64,000 nt of DNA from Scilla litardierei (Eukaryota > Streptophyta > Magnoliopsida > Asparagales > Asparagaceae): assembly GCA_030789695.1 (NCBI GenBank), contig CM061141.1:193513689-193577688 (forward strand), in the 5' to 3' direction. The position numbers and the translations under genes were made by a program. The notes beneath the pieces were generated by a model, which ran no database searches, had not been told where the DNA came from, and was given only the letters and a program-made list of their open reading frames with translations. Below are positions 44,027 through 55,584 of the stretch, piece by piece. Every line of letters starts with the position of its first letter. The stretch's first letter is position 1.

Positions 44027-44953
44027 CTGACGTACAGCACCCAAGAAAAGGAACTGTACGTCAGGTAAAGTCTACAAGAAGGGTTAGACTTTACTGCAAG
44101 TGCACCGAACTTTAAACAACGGTTTACTGGTTGATTAACATGCTGAGGTTCTTTTACACAACAGTTTACTGGTTGATTAGCATGCTGTGGTTATAACAGG
44201 GTAACACAACAGGAAGTAACGTAGCAGGAAAGTAAAACGGGACAAGTAGTAGTCGTAGCGTGTGCTACCAACTATGGGACTATCCTAAAGGTGTCAGGAC
44301 AAGACGGAACTAGACAAGACAAGACAGGACACGACACGACTGACAGGACTAGTAAAACACGAAGGGTTCACGCCTTACGGTTCGAGGGGGATCAGACCCT
44401 CTCACCGTGCGCACGCTAAACCCTACCCCAAACCCCAGAACTCAGGACAGGAAGCACGGAGATCACTTTCGCAAGGAAAGCACCTGAAACGCCCGTAGGC
44501 TTTTTGTATCACAGAGATCACTTCCGCTCGGGAAGCATCTGAAACGCCCGAAGGCTTTTTGTATCACAGAGATCACTTCCGCTCGGGAAGCATCTGAAAC
44601 GCCCGAAGGCTTTTTGTATCACAGAGATCACTTCCGCTCGGGAAGCATCTGAAATGCCCGAAGGCTTTTTGTATCACAGAGATCACTTCCGCTCGGGAAG
44701 CATCTGAAACGCCCGAAGGCTTTTTGTATCACAGAGATCACTTCCGCTCAGGAAGCATCTGAAACGCCCGAAGGCTTTTTGTATAACAGGGACAAGACAC
44801 GACAAGTGTAAGGAATTGTTATTCTAGGGTGTCCACACGCACGCACACACAAGATAGCCCTACGGTGTCAAAAGTTGTGGTTTGTCGAGCTTAGACTTCG
44901 TCGTCAAGTCTAAGTCGTCAGGGGCGTCCCGGACGCTATCATTTCATGTCCGG
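44027..44953 (-). other. Conserved hairpin module in S
   Basis: In transcript order: CCGGAC...GTCCGG with loop containing GAAATGATA (44953-44929); CTTAGACTT-GACGACG-AAGTCTAAG (44914-44890); GTAGC-ACAC-GCTAC (44268-44255); AAAGTCT...AGACTTT (44092-44067); CTGACGTACAG...CTGTACGTCAG (44064-44027). Stems differ from Tekay-1 at paired positions while loops stay the same. The small ORF start ATG is lost here (GTACGTC). Confidence 0.65.
44456..44789. repeat. Six tandem 55-bp repeats in S
   Basis: Units begin at GATCAC 44461, 44516, 44571, 44626, 44681 and 44736, an exact 55-bp period without spacers. Each unit has CTTCC-GCTC-GGGAAG-like and GCC-CGAA-GGC hairpins. The first unit is diverged (CTTTC-GCAA-GGAAAG) yet still pairs. 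Confidence 0.9.
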
Positions 44954-47170
44954 TTCTATACATTCACAGTCTAACAGTTCTAGCAATCTAAGACCAAAGC
45001 ACGGTCAAAAACGCAAGTGGGTACACTTGCCTGTGATGGCGAGTGTGTCGTCTGTCTGTGGCGTCTCGTCCAGTCGTCGCGTCCGCGGTAGTCCGTCTGA
45101 AATAGTGTCATGTCGACGGTGTCAGGTCGCGATTTCAATAATCCTATTTAGGTTCGCTTCTAGGTTATCGGGACTACCCTATTTGTCAAAGTCACAAATT
45201 GGTGTTCTTGTTCAGTCTAAATCGACCACTACCCTATATGCACAGAAAATTTGTCCGATGGTCGATTTCTACAGTGAGCAGTGTTTTACTAATGCAAAAA
45301 GTAAATTTAATTGTAATTGTCCAGTTTTAGTTAGGTTTTCGGTTTCACTACGGTGTGGGTTGTGCTACGAGTTAGGGGGGGCCAACCTGGTGTGAGGAAC
45401 ACGCATTTAATCTGGCGTCGGGTCTGAAAATGGTGGCGGTGCTCGTGACCCCGACTGTGAGTAGCGCAGTGGTGGTCGTCTCAGAATCGCCTCAGGATTG
45501 TGACGGCTGCGGGTACGGTGTCGAGATTGCTTCGGTTGCGGGTAGCGCAACGAAACGTCTACGTCAACGAGCTAGGGGACGTCGGCGAGCGGAGAAAGCG
45601 AGGGAACATCGGGATCCTGTGGTAGCAATGGGGCGTACATAATTATCTGTGTCATTTGGATTCGCGATATCAAGCTATCAGCGATCAAATAATAAATTAC
45701 TATAAGAATATCACTGTATCCAATTTACTGTTGATACGGTTAATATAGCACATAATGAATCCCAGGTTAATATAATTTATAATCGATACTGACTTAAAAT
45801 TATGCTAACTGATTTTTGTCCTAAACTATTAACATGTCATTTATAAGGGGGTTTCACCATCTGATTTATGCAATTTACCCAATTACATATCATTATAAGG
45901 ACCAATCAGATACATAATAGTACTAGAGTCCAAATAGCCACGGTTCATTGTAATCCTACACACAAGGATCTTGGCATCAGTATTTTTATGAAACAAATAT
46001 TAATAAACTAAAATTTACAAGAGGATACCTAGAAAAGAAACTTTTGACCACTGTCCATTTGCATGACCCTACTTTTCCTTCTCATCTCCAATCGCAGGGA
46101 GCTCAAACGAGGGGCAAATGGCATGGCGGTAAAGGGCAACGACGAGTCCGTGGGTGAGGGCGTCGGGATCGGCGGCCGTGGGAGGAGCACAGCGGCGGCG
46201 GGCGGCTTCGCTCGGAAAGGGGAGGCGGCGGTTGAGGGGACGCGAGCGGCTATGGGAGGTGGCGGAGAGTGAAGGGGAATCAGGCGGCGCGAGGGGATCT
46301 CGGAGGTCGGAGGGGATGCCGCCGGTGGTGAGGAGGTGCGGCGGCGCTCGGCGATTAAAGGCGGGCAGCGGAACGGCCTCGGGCTCGGAGACGCCGGAGC
46401 GGCCTCGGATTGCAGCGGTGGTGATCGGAGGGAGATGGAGTGTGCGGCGGCGGGATCGTCGGAGTTGGGAGCGGCCTGGAGATGGGTTAGGTGCTCAAAG
46501 GTTTTTTTCGCATGGATTTAAAAGTGACGGCTGAGCAACAAAACCCTAGGCCTTAGATTTAAATAAAAACAATAGACGAGTGGGCTTACACGGTTAAGGG
46601 GGAGGTTGGAATAAGGTTAAAAATTGTTTTAGGTTGTTTTCATTCGTTACATAAAGGGAAAATTTTGATTTCGTTTTAAAAGAATAGCCTGCTGCTTTAA
46701 TAGGTAAATAGTCAAGGTAAAATAATAATTATTATTATTGAAAAGTTGTTTTGACAAAGAACCGAACATATCCCCTTTAATAATCAAGTTTTATAAAAGT
46801 TTTAAAAATATATGCCACTTACTAGTTATAAAGAGGGGAAAATGCACAGACTTCTTACCCGTTAAAGTTTAGGCATAAAAGAAAAAACAATTTAGTTGAA
46901 AACGTGCAGACTTAAAGTTGGAAAGAAATAAAAATAATAATAATAACATTATAAGAATTTGTAATGAAATAAGCAAGTTGGTCTGTCGATGTCCAAAAAT
47001 TATAAGGAAAATACCGGGGCGAGCGCGCCTTCGAGAGGGTTGTGAAAACGAGATTCGGTCACGCGTCAGGGCTACGGAAGACAGTAATAAAAATCAAAAA
47101 CAAAAATACGCACACGAAACAACAATACGCACTAAAAATACTCACGACCGGAAGTGGCCGTTACACCACC

Positions 47171-48213
47171 GGCATCGGAGGGCGGGGGAGGGTGGCCGTG
47201 CGAGTTTCTGTAGGCGGAGGGGATGCCGCCGCCTCGTGTGGATGAGGGGAGTCGCAGCCTGGGTGAGGGATGCTAGATGCATGGATGAAGGAGGAGGAAG
47301 GGTCTGCGAGATGTGTTGATGGCGAGGGGGCCGCGCGTTCTCTGCTTCACGTGGAGGAGAAAGAAAGCAAGGGTGGCGGCCTGTGTTGGGTTGTGAAGCT
47401 AGGGTTTAGGCCTCTAGGGTTTTTACAAGGAAGTAGGGGGCGGCTGTGAAGATGTAGGGAGAATAAAACTAGGTTTTATAAGGAGAGATAGGAATATAGG
47501 TTGCTGCTCTTGATGTTGGCCTAGGATTTTATTATAATGAATGTACGGTGAGTAGCCCGTGAGCATAGGTTGGTTTGGGTTGCAGTTGCTTTGTGTGAAT
47601 GGGGTATTATAATATTTGACCTAGGTTTCTTATAAAAATAAGTTTTTGTGATGGGGCTTTGTAGGCTGCTGTGTGAAAGGCATACGAAAATTTAGACCTA
47701 GGTTGATTATTATAATAAGAGGATAGGTGCTATAGTCTAAGGGTTTTCATTTCATTGTTAGGCCTAGTCTACAACCGTGAGTGCACAAATTTGGGTTCGG
47801 CCTCCAGTTTTGAAATGGCTAGGGTGTAAAGTTAACTAGTTAGGAAGTAATGATTTGAGACCCTATTAATGGGATTTGAATTTAATTGAATAAATTAGGA
47901 GATTTAGAGCTAATCAATTTGATTTAAATGGGTTTATCAATGGAAGTTTTCTTTTGACCTTTTTAAAACGATTTGAAATTTGAAATTCGAATTTGGAATT
48001 GGAAGTTAAAAAGAGATAATCTAATAATGAATATTAACAATAACGATGATAATAATAATAAATAACTATGTGCCACAAAAATAATAATAGTGATAATTAA
48101 CATGGGAAAAGTTGGCACGTGCACGGGAACGGATACGCCTATCCACGGATACGGACGAAAATTAAACGAGCGGGAAATACAGATAATATTATCGATAAAT
48201 ACCGGTCGTTACA
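47171..48213 (-). repeat. LARD LTR d, second part
   Basis: Resumes after S and the second CCACC. It carries the TATA box (47472-47482), the AAACCCTAG boxes and the AT-rich U3, and ends (minus-strand start) TGTAACGACCGG at 48213. Confidence 0.9.
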
Positions 48214-48218
48214 TCCTC
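48214..48218 (+). repeat. Target-site duplication of LARD array, right (TCCTC)
   Basis: Matches 23078-23082. X LTR sequence resumes directly after it. Confidence 0.9.
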
Positions 48219-48552
48219 GCTGAGTTTTCCCTTGTTTTAGGTTTGTTGTTAGTAGTCGGTGCGTGGCACCTTTACCTTGTATGTTGTACTTTTTTGGGCC
48301 GTGTTTGGGCCTTTAGACTCTCTTTTCTTTTAGCCTGGTGGCTTTTCTGCGATGTTGGAATTTAAAATGATGGATATTCTGGGAATTCTCTTTTGTCTCA
48401 TTTCCTTACTATTATCTGTGTTCCGTTTCACGTTGCAAGGACCTGCCAATTTATTGTTGATTGACGCTTATCGGGATTGGAGTTTTGCAGCTTCAAGTCT
48501 GAGCGGACCTTCTCACGTCTCGCCTCTACATTTTTGGGAAGCGGGGCGTGAC
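48219..48552 (+). repeat. X 5' LTR, last part
   Basis: 334 bp, recognisable as the end of a Tekay-like LTR on the plus strand (GTCGGTGCGTGGCACC, ...TCTGAGCGGACCTTCTCACG..., ending GGGGCGTGACA at 48552). Confidence 0.88.
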
Positions 48553-51505
48553 AGGTTTTATTCGTGGCCCATGCAGGTCCGTCTTGCAATTGCAAATTAT
48601 TGGAACAACGATAATAACTATGCAATGTCCATTAAATAAATTGCAACATCCGAGTCAATAGCCTTGAGTCAAGTCGTTTTCCTATGTCACTAGGTGGTAG
48701 GAAGACTTAGTTAGACGTCCGTGCTTGCTAGTTAGATGCCCCTAATTGTTAGTTAGACTCCCTGCTAGGAATTGATTTAGTCGTCGTAGGAGTTACCCTA
48801 GTGGTCCATGTCTAATTTTGACTAAAATAGACTTCTAGAATTCTTTGGTCGTTCGCTTGGGTTCATCGATTTGGACCAAGCTGAACGCATTTCATTGCTG
48901 TCCAGCCCCTTAGAAAGTCTTAGCGCTTAGTTCCCTAATCTTTAGTTGGTTGACCGTAGGAGTTTCCGTAGATTTTCCTGAGTCATATCCTAGGCGTATT
49001 ATGTTTTGACCATCCGACCAAATTCCTTGCCTCGGCTCACGTGATCACCACATTATGAAAATCGTTGACTTTCAAATGTTCTCTTTCGCAAAGCTTGATT
49101 TTTCCAAAGTTATTTCTTCGATTTCCCTTGTTAAAAGTTTTCGCTAAGTTTAAATTTTGTTTTAAACTCTCTATTTATATATTTAAAATTCCTCACATCT
49201 GATCGAGTCAAAATTTTCCTGTAGATTTTGAAGTCTAATGGTTGTAATTATAATTGCTATCTTGTAACCATTTTCTAATCTATATTTTCGCATTTCGGTT
49301 TAAAGACTCTATTACTATTTTGAAAAATTCGATATACCATTTTTCTAACTATGAGATCCATTTTAATCGCATAGCATACCTACTTTAAAATATTTTCCAA
49401 GCTAAATAGAATTTCAATTATTGTATATGTACTTATACCTCATACTCTTTCGTTGACTTAAATTTATTTTTGAATTTCGAAAGTATTGACGAGATTTTGA
49501 TTACTGTTTTATAAGGTTTTTCCAGCCTGTATTTGTCATACCTATTTAAATATCTTGTCCCTTTTCATATATCAATTTAATTATGAGCCGTATTTCTTTT
49601 TCCAATTCGATTTATAATTTTCCTTTCTTATTTATGCCATTCAAATGACTCATCGCGCTCCCTTAATATACTTTTCAAGTCACATATGATTTCAGCTTTC
49701 AACAAGTCAAAGTTATGTTCAACATTTTTCCCTATTTCAGATTTTTGTAAAAATTACTATTTGTGACCAATTCATGATCTAGACTTTCCATAATTTGGTT
49801 TTAAAGCTTACTACAAACTTGATAAATTTTACTACTAAAATATTATTATCTTTCCGTTCTCCAAACATACTTTAGAGTAAATTCTAAACTAAATATAATT
49901 TTAATTATTTTTATGTCCGTACCATGCTTGTTGTGCTCGTATGTTAAGAACCTAGTATAAATCAGTTTCTTTCTGGCAAATTCCGGTTCCTCTAAAAAGT
50001 AGTTTCAATATTGGTTATTCTAAAAATTTTCTCTAGCTTAAAGACTCTGAAAGTATTTAACATGAACTTAAAATTCTTCAGTTCGTTTCATTCTTTGAAT
50101 ATCAAAACTTTTACCAACATTATATGAAAATACTGCTGCATTGCAATTTCTAAGCTACGTCCTTCATGTTCGTGTGAATGATTCACCTTCCTCCTGATAA
50201 TTTTATGTAAGCCAATGAATCGTTTTCTCTATTTATGAATGTTCAACTCAAACTTATTTTGAACAACTTGTTTTATCGATCTCCAAATATTGTTTATACG
50301 GAGGAGAACTCCAACTTTTCAAATATGACCGTTTTATACTTTTGGTGTTTTTGACTTATACCATTCACGTCCTATTTTCGGTAACTTATGAGGGCAACAT
50401 TTACATCCTTCTTCCCCACCTAAACATCCACAATTATATCTCAGTTTCACTTGATCTATTTACCTCCTTGTCCTCGCCCTACCTGAACCCATTTTTACGA
50501 TCTTGCTTCGTTACGCTATCTAATCTTGGTTTCCTTCCTTCTGCTTAGTCATCCCACTAGTGTTTGCCGTTGTTTACGTCACACCAGTTTAGTAGTGGGT
50601 CCTTGGACTTTTGTGATGTTGTCGTAGTGCATGTACCTAAGTTGCGTATGTGGGCTTGAATGAGTGTACCCCCTATAGTATATTAATGTTTGCCTATTGG
50701 GTGATATATACATACTCAGAGTTATTCATGATGTTATGAAATTGTAAGTGTGTTAGTATTTATAGAAAAGTGCGAGGATAGCTATACCACTCTGGGGGCG
50801 TCTGTGTGTATAAGAATCTGTATTGGAATATCTAATAGAGGGTATGTAGTTGGAGATACTTATAATTGTTGAAATGATATGACTAGTAAAGCTATGTGTA
50901 TGCTAGGTGTGATAATAATAGGTGTACGTGTGAGTATGTGCCCGTACATAGATATGTATTGTGCTTAGACGTAAGTAGTTATGTATTCGCTGCAAGAGTA
51001 TATAGGTGATATACATATGGTAGTAGAAATATAATTTTGGTTGATATTGCTTGCTTTTATGGATGTTGTATGTGTGTATACCATGAGGTATACACAACTA
51101 TTGCATATCTTAACTATGTATGAAGTAGATGTGTTGGTATACAAGTTATAGGTAGTAGGATATGGTGTGAATATATGTTCTACAAATGTGTGACTATAAC
51201 GTGAATGCATGTATTAGGGAAGGTATTATAATTATACGTATGCTGATGTCTGTATTATTATTATGGTATATGAAGTGATTGAATTATGTAAGTATTGCCT
51301 GATTAAATATTAAAGTGTGATTGACATGTGGTATGAATATGGTTGTACAGGTAGATGTGTATACATTGGAGTGGTATTGGTATAGGTATAGCTACCGTGT
51401 TACGTATATAAAGTATTATGATACGTGTTTTGAGTCTCACTCAAGTTGAGTGGGTATACTCTAAGTATATTGTTATGTATGTCGGTGGTTGCATATGGTG
51501 ATGTT

Positions 51506-51508
<3 letters not shown>

Positions 51509-51556
<48 letters not shown>
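51509..51556 (+). repeat. (TA)n microsatellite
   Basis: About 24 uninterrupted TA dinucleotides in the X internal region. Confidence 0.95.
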
Positions 51557-51562
<6 letters not shown>

Positions 51563-52376
51563 GGAGTATTTGTGCCTGGTTGTGTTACGCACATGATTGT
51601 GGGTCGCTATACCAGTATATAGTTATAGGTGTTGGTCTTGTGGTATAGTTATTTACTAAGGACTTGCCTGTGTGAACGTATGTGTGCTAGCTAAACTGGG
51701 TGTGTAGATGTGCTAAGTAAATAATGATATGATTGGTATATATGAATGAAATGTTAGCGTGTGTGGGTGTACACCAAGCACGGATAAGTATGTGCCTAGT
51801 TATAAGTTTTGGTGACTATGATATATATGGCGTGTCGTGGGTATAATTATAGGGACGTATGTGATGTGAAGATATGGTGAAATATTTACATGCATTTTGA
51901 ATGACTATATATATTGTGAAAATATAGTAGTGGTGAATGTATATTAGATATAGTAAACTTGTTTGAATAATGTTATGGTGCGACTACATGTGTCGTGGTG
52001 TTGGTATTGGACGTATACTAGGAAATATTAGGGAGTAATATACCCATGATTGCTTGAGGCATATGTAGCTATCTATACGTAGAGAGATGATTGTATTTGC
52101 TAGTGTGAGACTAATCTTATGTGAGTATCTGAACTATTGTTGTGCTCGGTAAGTAGTAGCTATATAATGGATGTATATATATGATTGAAATACGTGTATT
52201 AGTATGAATGACTATGATAGGTATAAGAGTATAATGTTCGTGAATGAATACATGATTAGTAGTGATAATGTTTGACTATCTAGTGCATATATATAAGCAC
52301 TTGCAATGACTACCTGTGGTTTAAATTATGACGTGAAATGATTGGGGGTAGTTACTAGAGCGACTAGAGATGTTAG

Positions 52377-52414
52377 AAAGTCCGAGGACGGACTTTATTC
52401 TAAGGTTGGTAGGA
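52377..52414 (+). other. X 3' hairpin and polypurine tract
   Basis: AAAGTCCG-AGGA-CGGACTTT (52377-52396) followed by AAGGTTGGTAGGA (52402-52414), ending exactly at the 3' LTR start. The loop matches Tekay-1 and Tekay-2; the stem differs but pairs. Confidence 0.75.
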
Positions 52415-53106
52415 TGTAACGACCGGTTTTTGTAACGACGATTATATGAGTAATATGGGATGTTTCCCCTCTTGGTGTGCTTTTCCCGTAAGATGTCCTC
52501 ACGATTAGCTTCTTAGTGTCTTAATTTTAGAGCTAGAGTGATCCTAGAGGCCATAGGAATCTTCCCGAAGCTTTGCACTTCAATTTGGCACTTTTGGTGC
52601 ATCTTAGTTGGTTCAAGAAGGAGAACCAACCGACTAGATTCCAATCTAGTCGGTCAGGAACTCTTCTGGAACCGACTAGCTCTTTAAATCAATTATTCAG
52701 GAGTTACTGTTTACTCTTAGTCGGTGTAAGAACAACCACCGACCGACTAGATGTGAAACTAGTCGGTCAGAACTTGCTCTCAGACCGACTAGTTCCTTTG
52801 ATTAATTTCACCTAAGTTACTATTTATCGTTAGTCGGTCAATGAACACTCACCGACCGACTAGGTTGCGAACTAGTCGGTCGACGGGCCTTCACAGACCG
52901 ACTAATTCATTCCCAGATTTATTCCTTCTTTCGCTGTTTGCTTTTAGTCGGTCTCAGTTGAACGACCGACCAACTAGTTGCTAAACTAGTCGGTCAGCCA
53001 CCCTTCATGGACCGACTAACTGACCCCGAAACCCTAGGTTTTGCCCAGCCGCCGCAACTTTTTCTATTTAAACCCCCAATCGTTTCTTCTTCTTTCTTTC
53101 ACTTCT
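52415..53106 (+). repeat. X 3' LTR, first part
   Basis: Starts TGTAACGACCGG and closely matches 21091-21780, including the TAGTCGGTC array (52613-53012) and TATA-like box (53060-53072). Interrupted by Tekay-2 after CTTCT (53102-53106). Confidence 0.92.
52613..53012. repeat. TAGTCGGTC/GACCGACTA array in X 3' LTR U3
   Basis: Same four-unit array as 21286-21690 with a handful of substitutions. Confidence 0.8.
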
Positions 53107-53442
53107 TGTCACGCCCCGCTTCCCTAAAATGGAGGCGAGACGTGAAAAGGTCCGCACGAGAGTGGAGCTGTGAAGCCCCAAACCCGAGAAGCGTCAATAA
53201 AACGTGAGCATGTCCCTGTAACCACAAACGGAACAACAATAATAACACAAGGAGAGACAGAAACAAAATCTCAATCTCAGAATTTGTCCAACATTAAAAT
53301 TAAGTTCAACATTCAGAAAAGCCACCAGGCTAAAAGAAAGAGTCTAAAGGCCCAGAACAAGGGCAACAAGAGGGACAACATAACAAAGTATAGGTGCCAC
53401 GCACCGACAACAAAATATTCTAAGCGACAACATAAACAGTCT

Positions 53443-53550
53443 CTACGACTGATCGCCCGTGTCCACGAAGTCCTCGTCAAACACAGGCTCGGGCTCGGCG
53501 TCAGCAAACATCTCGTCCTCAACAATATACTCAGGCTCAGGATCTAACAT
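53443..53550 (-). CDS. Acidic small ORF in Tekay-2 3' LTR (35 aa)
   Basis: ATG at 53550 to TAG at 53443; MLDPEPEYIVEDEMF... ending ...VDTGDQS. Same length as in Tekay-1 although the LTRs have diverged strongly. Product unknown. Confidence 0.5.
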   Translation of the reverse strand: MLDPEPEYIVEDEMFADAEPEPVFDEDFVDTGDQS

Positions 53551-54276
53551 GTGTCACCCAAAAGAGTAAAGGGGCACATGTCAGCAAGTCTAAAAGACTT
53601 GGGCAAGGAAACTGAAAGCAAGGCAACTAACAACCTGGCAGTTATAGTATGCATGACATGGCAGTTATGTTATGAGTGCATAAGTAAGACATGGTGAAAC
53701 AATAAGTGCAAGAGAACAATTATCATGGCATGTCAAGAGTAGCCAAGCTACTAACAATCTCAATCTTTTCACTAGTCACGTTTCACAATGTTTGTAGATG
53801 TTTACGCCTTACAGCTGAACTGTTGGACGTTCACACTGATTGGCCGCTTAACACTACCCCAATCCCAGAGTTTACGCCTTACAACTGCAGTTGCTGATCG
53901 GGCAGACTCCCAGTTGAATGGCCGCTTAACTCTTACCCCAATACCCACGTGTAAACGAGCCAATGTCCCTGTACACGAGCTCAGTAAATGAGCCAGGGTT
54001 GCCCCGCACAAGAGCTCGTTTCCTAGTTCACAACCCAGGAGCGTATTTCATTTGGCATAGGGGTGCACCTAGCCTCAATCATTTCACAAGTTGTAGCGGA
54101 GCTACGCAATCACGGGAACACTTAAAGAATGCAATGACATGACAATTAATTTGCGTACCGTTAATGGAAATTAAACATGACATGATAGTTGTGCAACATG
54201 ATAAATGTCGGTTCTAGCTTCGTTGTCAAGCTAGTTCCTAAAATTGCGCCTAGGCGAGTATTATTTCGTCGCCTAG
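53547..54276 (-). other. Conserved hairpin module in Tekay-2 3' LTR
   Basis: CTAGGCGA-CGAAATAATAC-TCGCCTAG (54276-54250), CTAGCTT-GACAACG-AAGCTAG (54234-54214), GTAGC-TCC-GCTAC (54105-54093), CAAGTCT-TTT-AGACTTG (53601-53585), ACATGTG...CACATGT (53581-53547). Confidence 0.62.
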
Positions 54277-54856
54277 TCTCTTTTACGCCTACAACACGCA
54301 ATTGGCCTAAGACATGGCCCAAAACCCTAAGTGGCAAGTTTCACTTGCCTAGCACCGAGGATGACGATCACGAAGGTTTGTCTCACGGACGCTAATCTAC
54401 GGGGAAGTCGCTGTTATGGAGAAACAATCATCAAAACAACATTCATTTCATTAGGGTTTCACAAAAACACAAATGGGTTAAGAGAACATTAAGAGGTCGA
54501 TTTATTACCGTATTGGAAGCGGAAGAACGATGCCGAGCAAGCACGGCAACGGAAGAAATGATCCGGGAAACCTAGGGTTCAGATCTGGAATGGATGGGGA
54601 AAATCTGGAGAAAAGGGGTTTTGGGGATTTTGGGGGTTGGATGAAGGTTTGAGGAAGGTGGAAGGTGGAAAGTGTTATGTGAGGGTTTGGATGATGGAGG
54701 ATGAGCTTGGAATGAAGGTTTGAGGGTTTGGGGAAGATGAGAGCTCAATGGGGGAGAAATTAGGTTTAGAGTTGAAGAAGAAGAAGAAGAAAACGTTTGG
54801 GAGGGGTATTTATAGGGTTTGATGTCGGCTAGGGCAAAATTAGGGTTTACTGCACT

Positions 54857-55275
54857 GATTAGTCGGTCAAAGAACAACTGTTGACCGACTAGTTTGAGAA
54901 CTAGTCGGTCGGTTGACCAACGCAGACCGACTAAGTGTAAACAGTAGCTCCTGATGAAAACCTGAACTAAGAGTTAGTCGGTCAAAGAACAACTACTGAC
55001 CGACTAGTTTGACATCTAGTCGGTCGATGAACATTCTTAGACCGACTAAAAGTGAACAGTAACTGGTACCAAAAATAGTTAATGAGTTAGTCAGTTAAAG
55101 AAGCATTGCTGACCGACTAGTTTGCAACTTAGTCGGTCAACCAACATTCTTAGACCGACTAACGATAAACAGTAACTCCTGAATAATTTACCAAGCCCAC
55201 TAGTCGGTCCATGAAGGTTTGCCGACCGACTAAATCGTCATCTAGTCGGTCGGTTCCCCTTCTTGTACCGGCTAA
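54857..55275. repeat. TAGTCGGTC array in Tekay-2 3' LTR U3
   Basis: Four units of four alternating motifs, like those in X, upstream of the TATA box on the minus strand. Each exact motif contains ACCGAC. Confidence 0.8.
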
Positions 55276-55546
55276 CGTGCACCAAAAGTTCTGAAATGGA
55301 GCGCGAAGCTCCGGGATCGATTCCTAAGACTCCTAGGCTTGGTCTAACATTAAGATATGACCGATATGAAGCCCGTCACGAATGACTTACTCCAAAATCG
55401 ACGATTCTAAGGAAGAAGCTAAGAAAACATGACGAAACGATCGAAAATGAAAGCTACGGAGACGAAAACCACACATGAGGAGAAAATCCACCAAAACATA
55501 TATATATAATTTAATAAATCCAGATACATGAAAACCAGTCGTTACA

Positions 55547-55584
55547 TCCTCCCCAACTTAAGAAAAATTCCGTCCTCGGAATTT
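55547..55584 (-). other. Tekay-2 polypurine tract and AGGA-loop hairpin
   Basis: AAGTTGGGGAGGA (55547-55559) ends at the LTR; AAATTCCG-AGGA-CGGAATTT (55565-55584) lies just upstream on the minus strand. Confidence 0.8.

Larger units (their letters stand above)
43634..47165 (-). mobile_element. S: solo LTR of another chromovirus family (3532 bp)
   Basis: Ends TGTCACGCCCC (43634) and GGCCGTTACA (47165), same terminal style as Tekay LTRs, with target duplication CCACC (43629-43633 and 47166-47170). No internal coding region, primer block or second LTR, so it is a solo LTR left by recombination. It holds the hairpin module, six 55-bp tandem repeats and a GC-rich stretch (about 46080-46510). Open frames in the GC-rich part lack domains. 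45645-46060 and 46520-47160 are AT-rich with nothing else recognised. Confidence 0.88.
23083..48213 (-). mobile_element. LARD tandem array: four LTRs and three internal regions, one target duplication (25 kb)
   Basis: LTRs a-d start (plus coordinates) at 23083, 29166, 35249 and 41334, a period of 6083-6085 bp. The three internal regions are 2.74 kb each. The whole block is flanked by TCCTC (23078-23082 and 48214-48218), and removing it makes the X LTR continuous. Units differ by only a few substitutions per kb. No gag-pol frame occurs, so this is a large non-autonomous LTR element amplified in place, most simply by unequal recombination between LTRs. Confidence 0.9.
48553..52414 (+). repeat. 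X internal region (3862 bp, no gene)
   Basis: 48553-48693 is a leader that aligns with the Tekay-1 and Tekay-2 leaders, beginning GGTTTTATTCGTGGCCCATG and ending CGTTTTCCTATGTCACTAG, followed by GTGGTAGGAAGAC where the Tekays have the gag start ATGGCAGGAAGGC. The rest is AT-rich. About 48700-48800 has GTTAGTTAGAC words shared with LARD. About 50600-52370 is rich in GTGTATATG-like words. The longest frames are under 85 codons, with no gag, protease, RT or integrase motif. It ends with a hairpin (52377-52396) and polypurine tract. Confidence 0.85.
53107..55546 (-). repeat. Tekay-2 3' LTR (2440 bp)
   Basis: Minus-strand start TGTAACGACTGG at 55546, end GGGCGTGACA at 53107. U3 has the four-unit TAGTCGGTC array (54857-55275); TATA box at 54803-54816. 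Between 53800 and 53960 a module (TTTACGCCTTACARCTG ... TGGCCGCTTAAC) is present twice. Confidence 0.93.

Noticed and set aside
44456..44789. Regularly spaced repeats that could recall a CRISPR array
   Set aside because: Head-to-tail 55-bp repeats with no unique spacers, in a plant solo LTR.
48553..52414. Possible host gene or degenerate pol in the X internal region
   Set aside because: No frame above about 85 codons and no catalytic motif on either strand; AT-rich noncoding.
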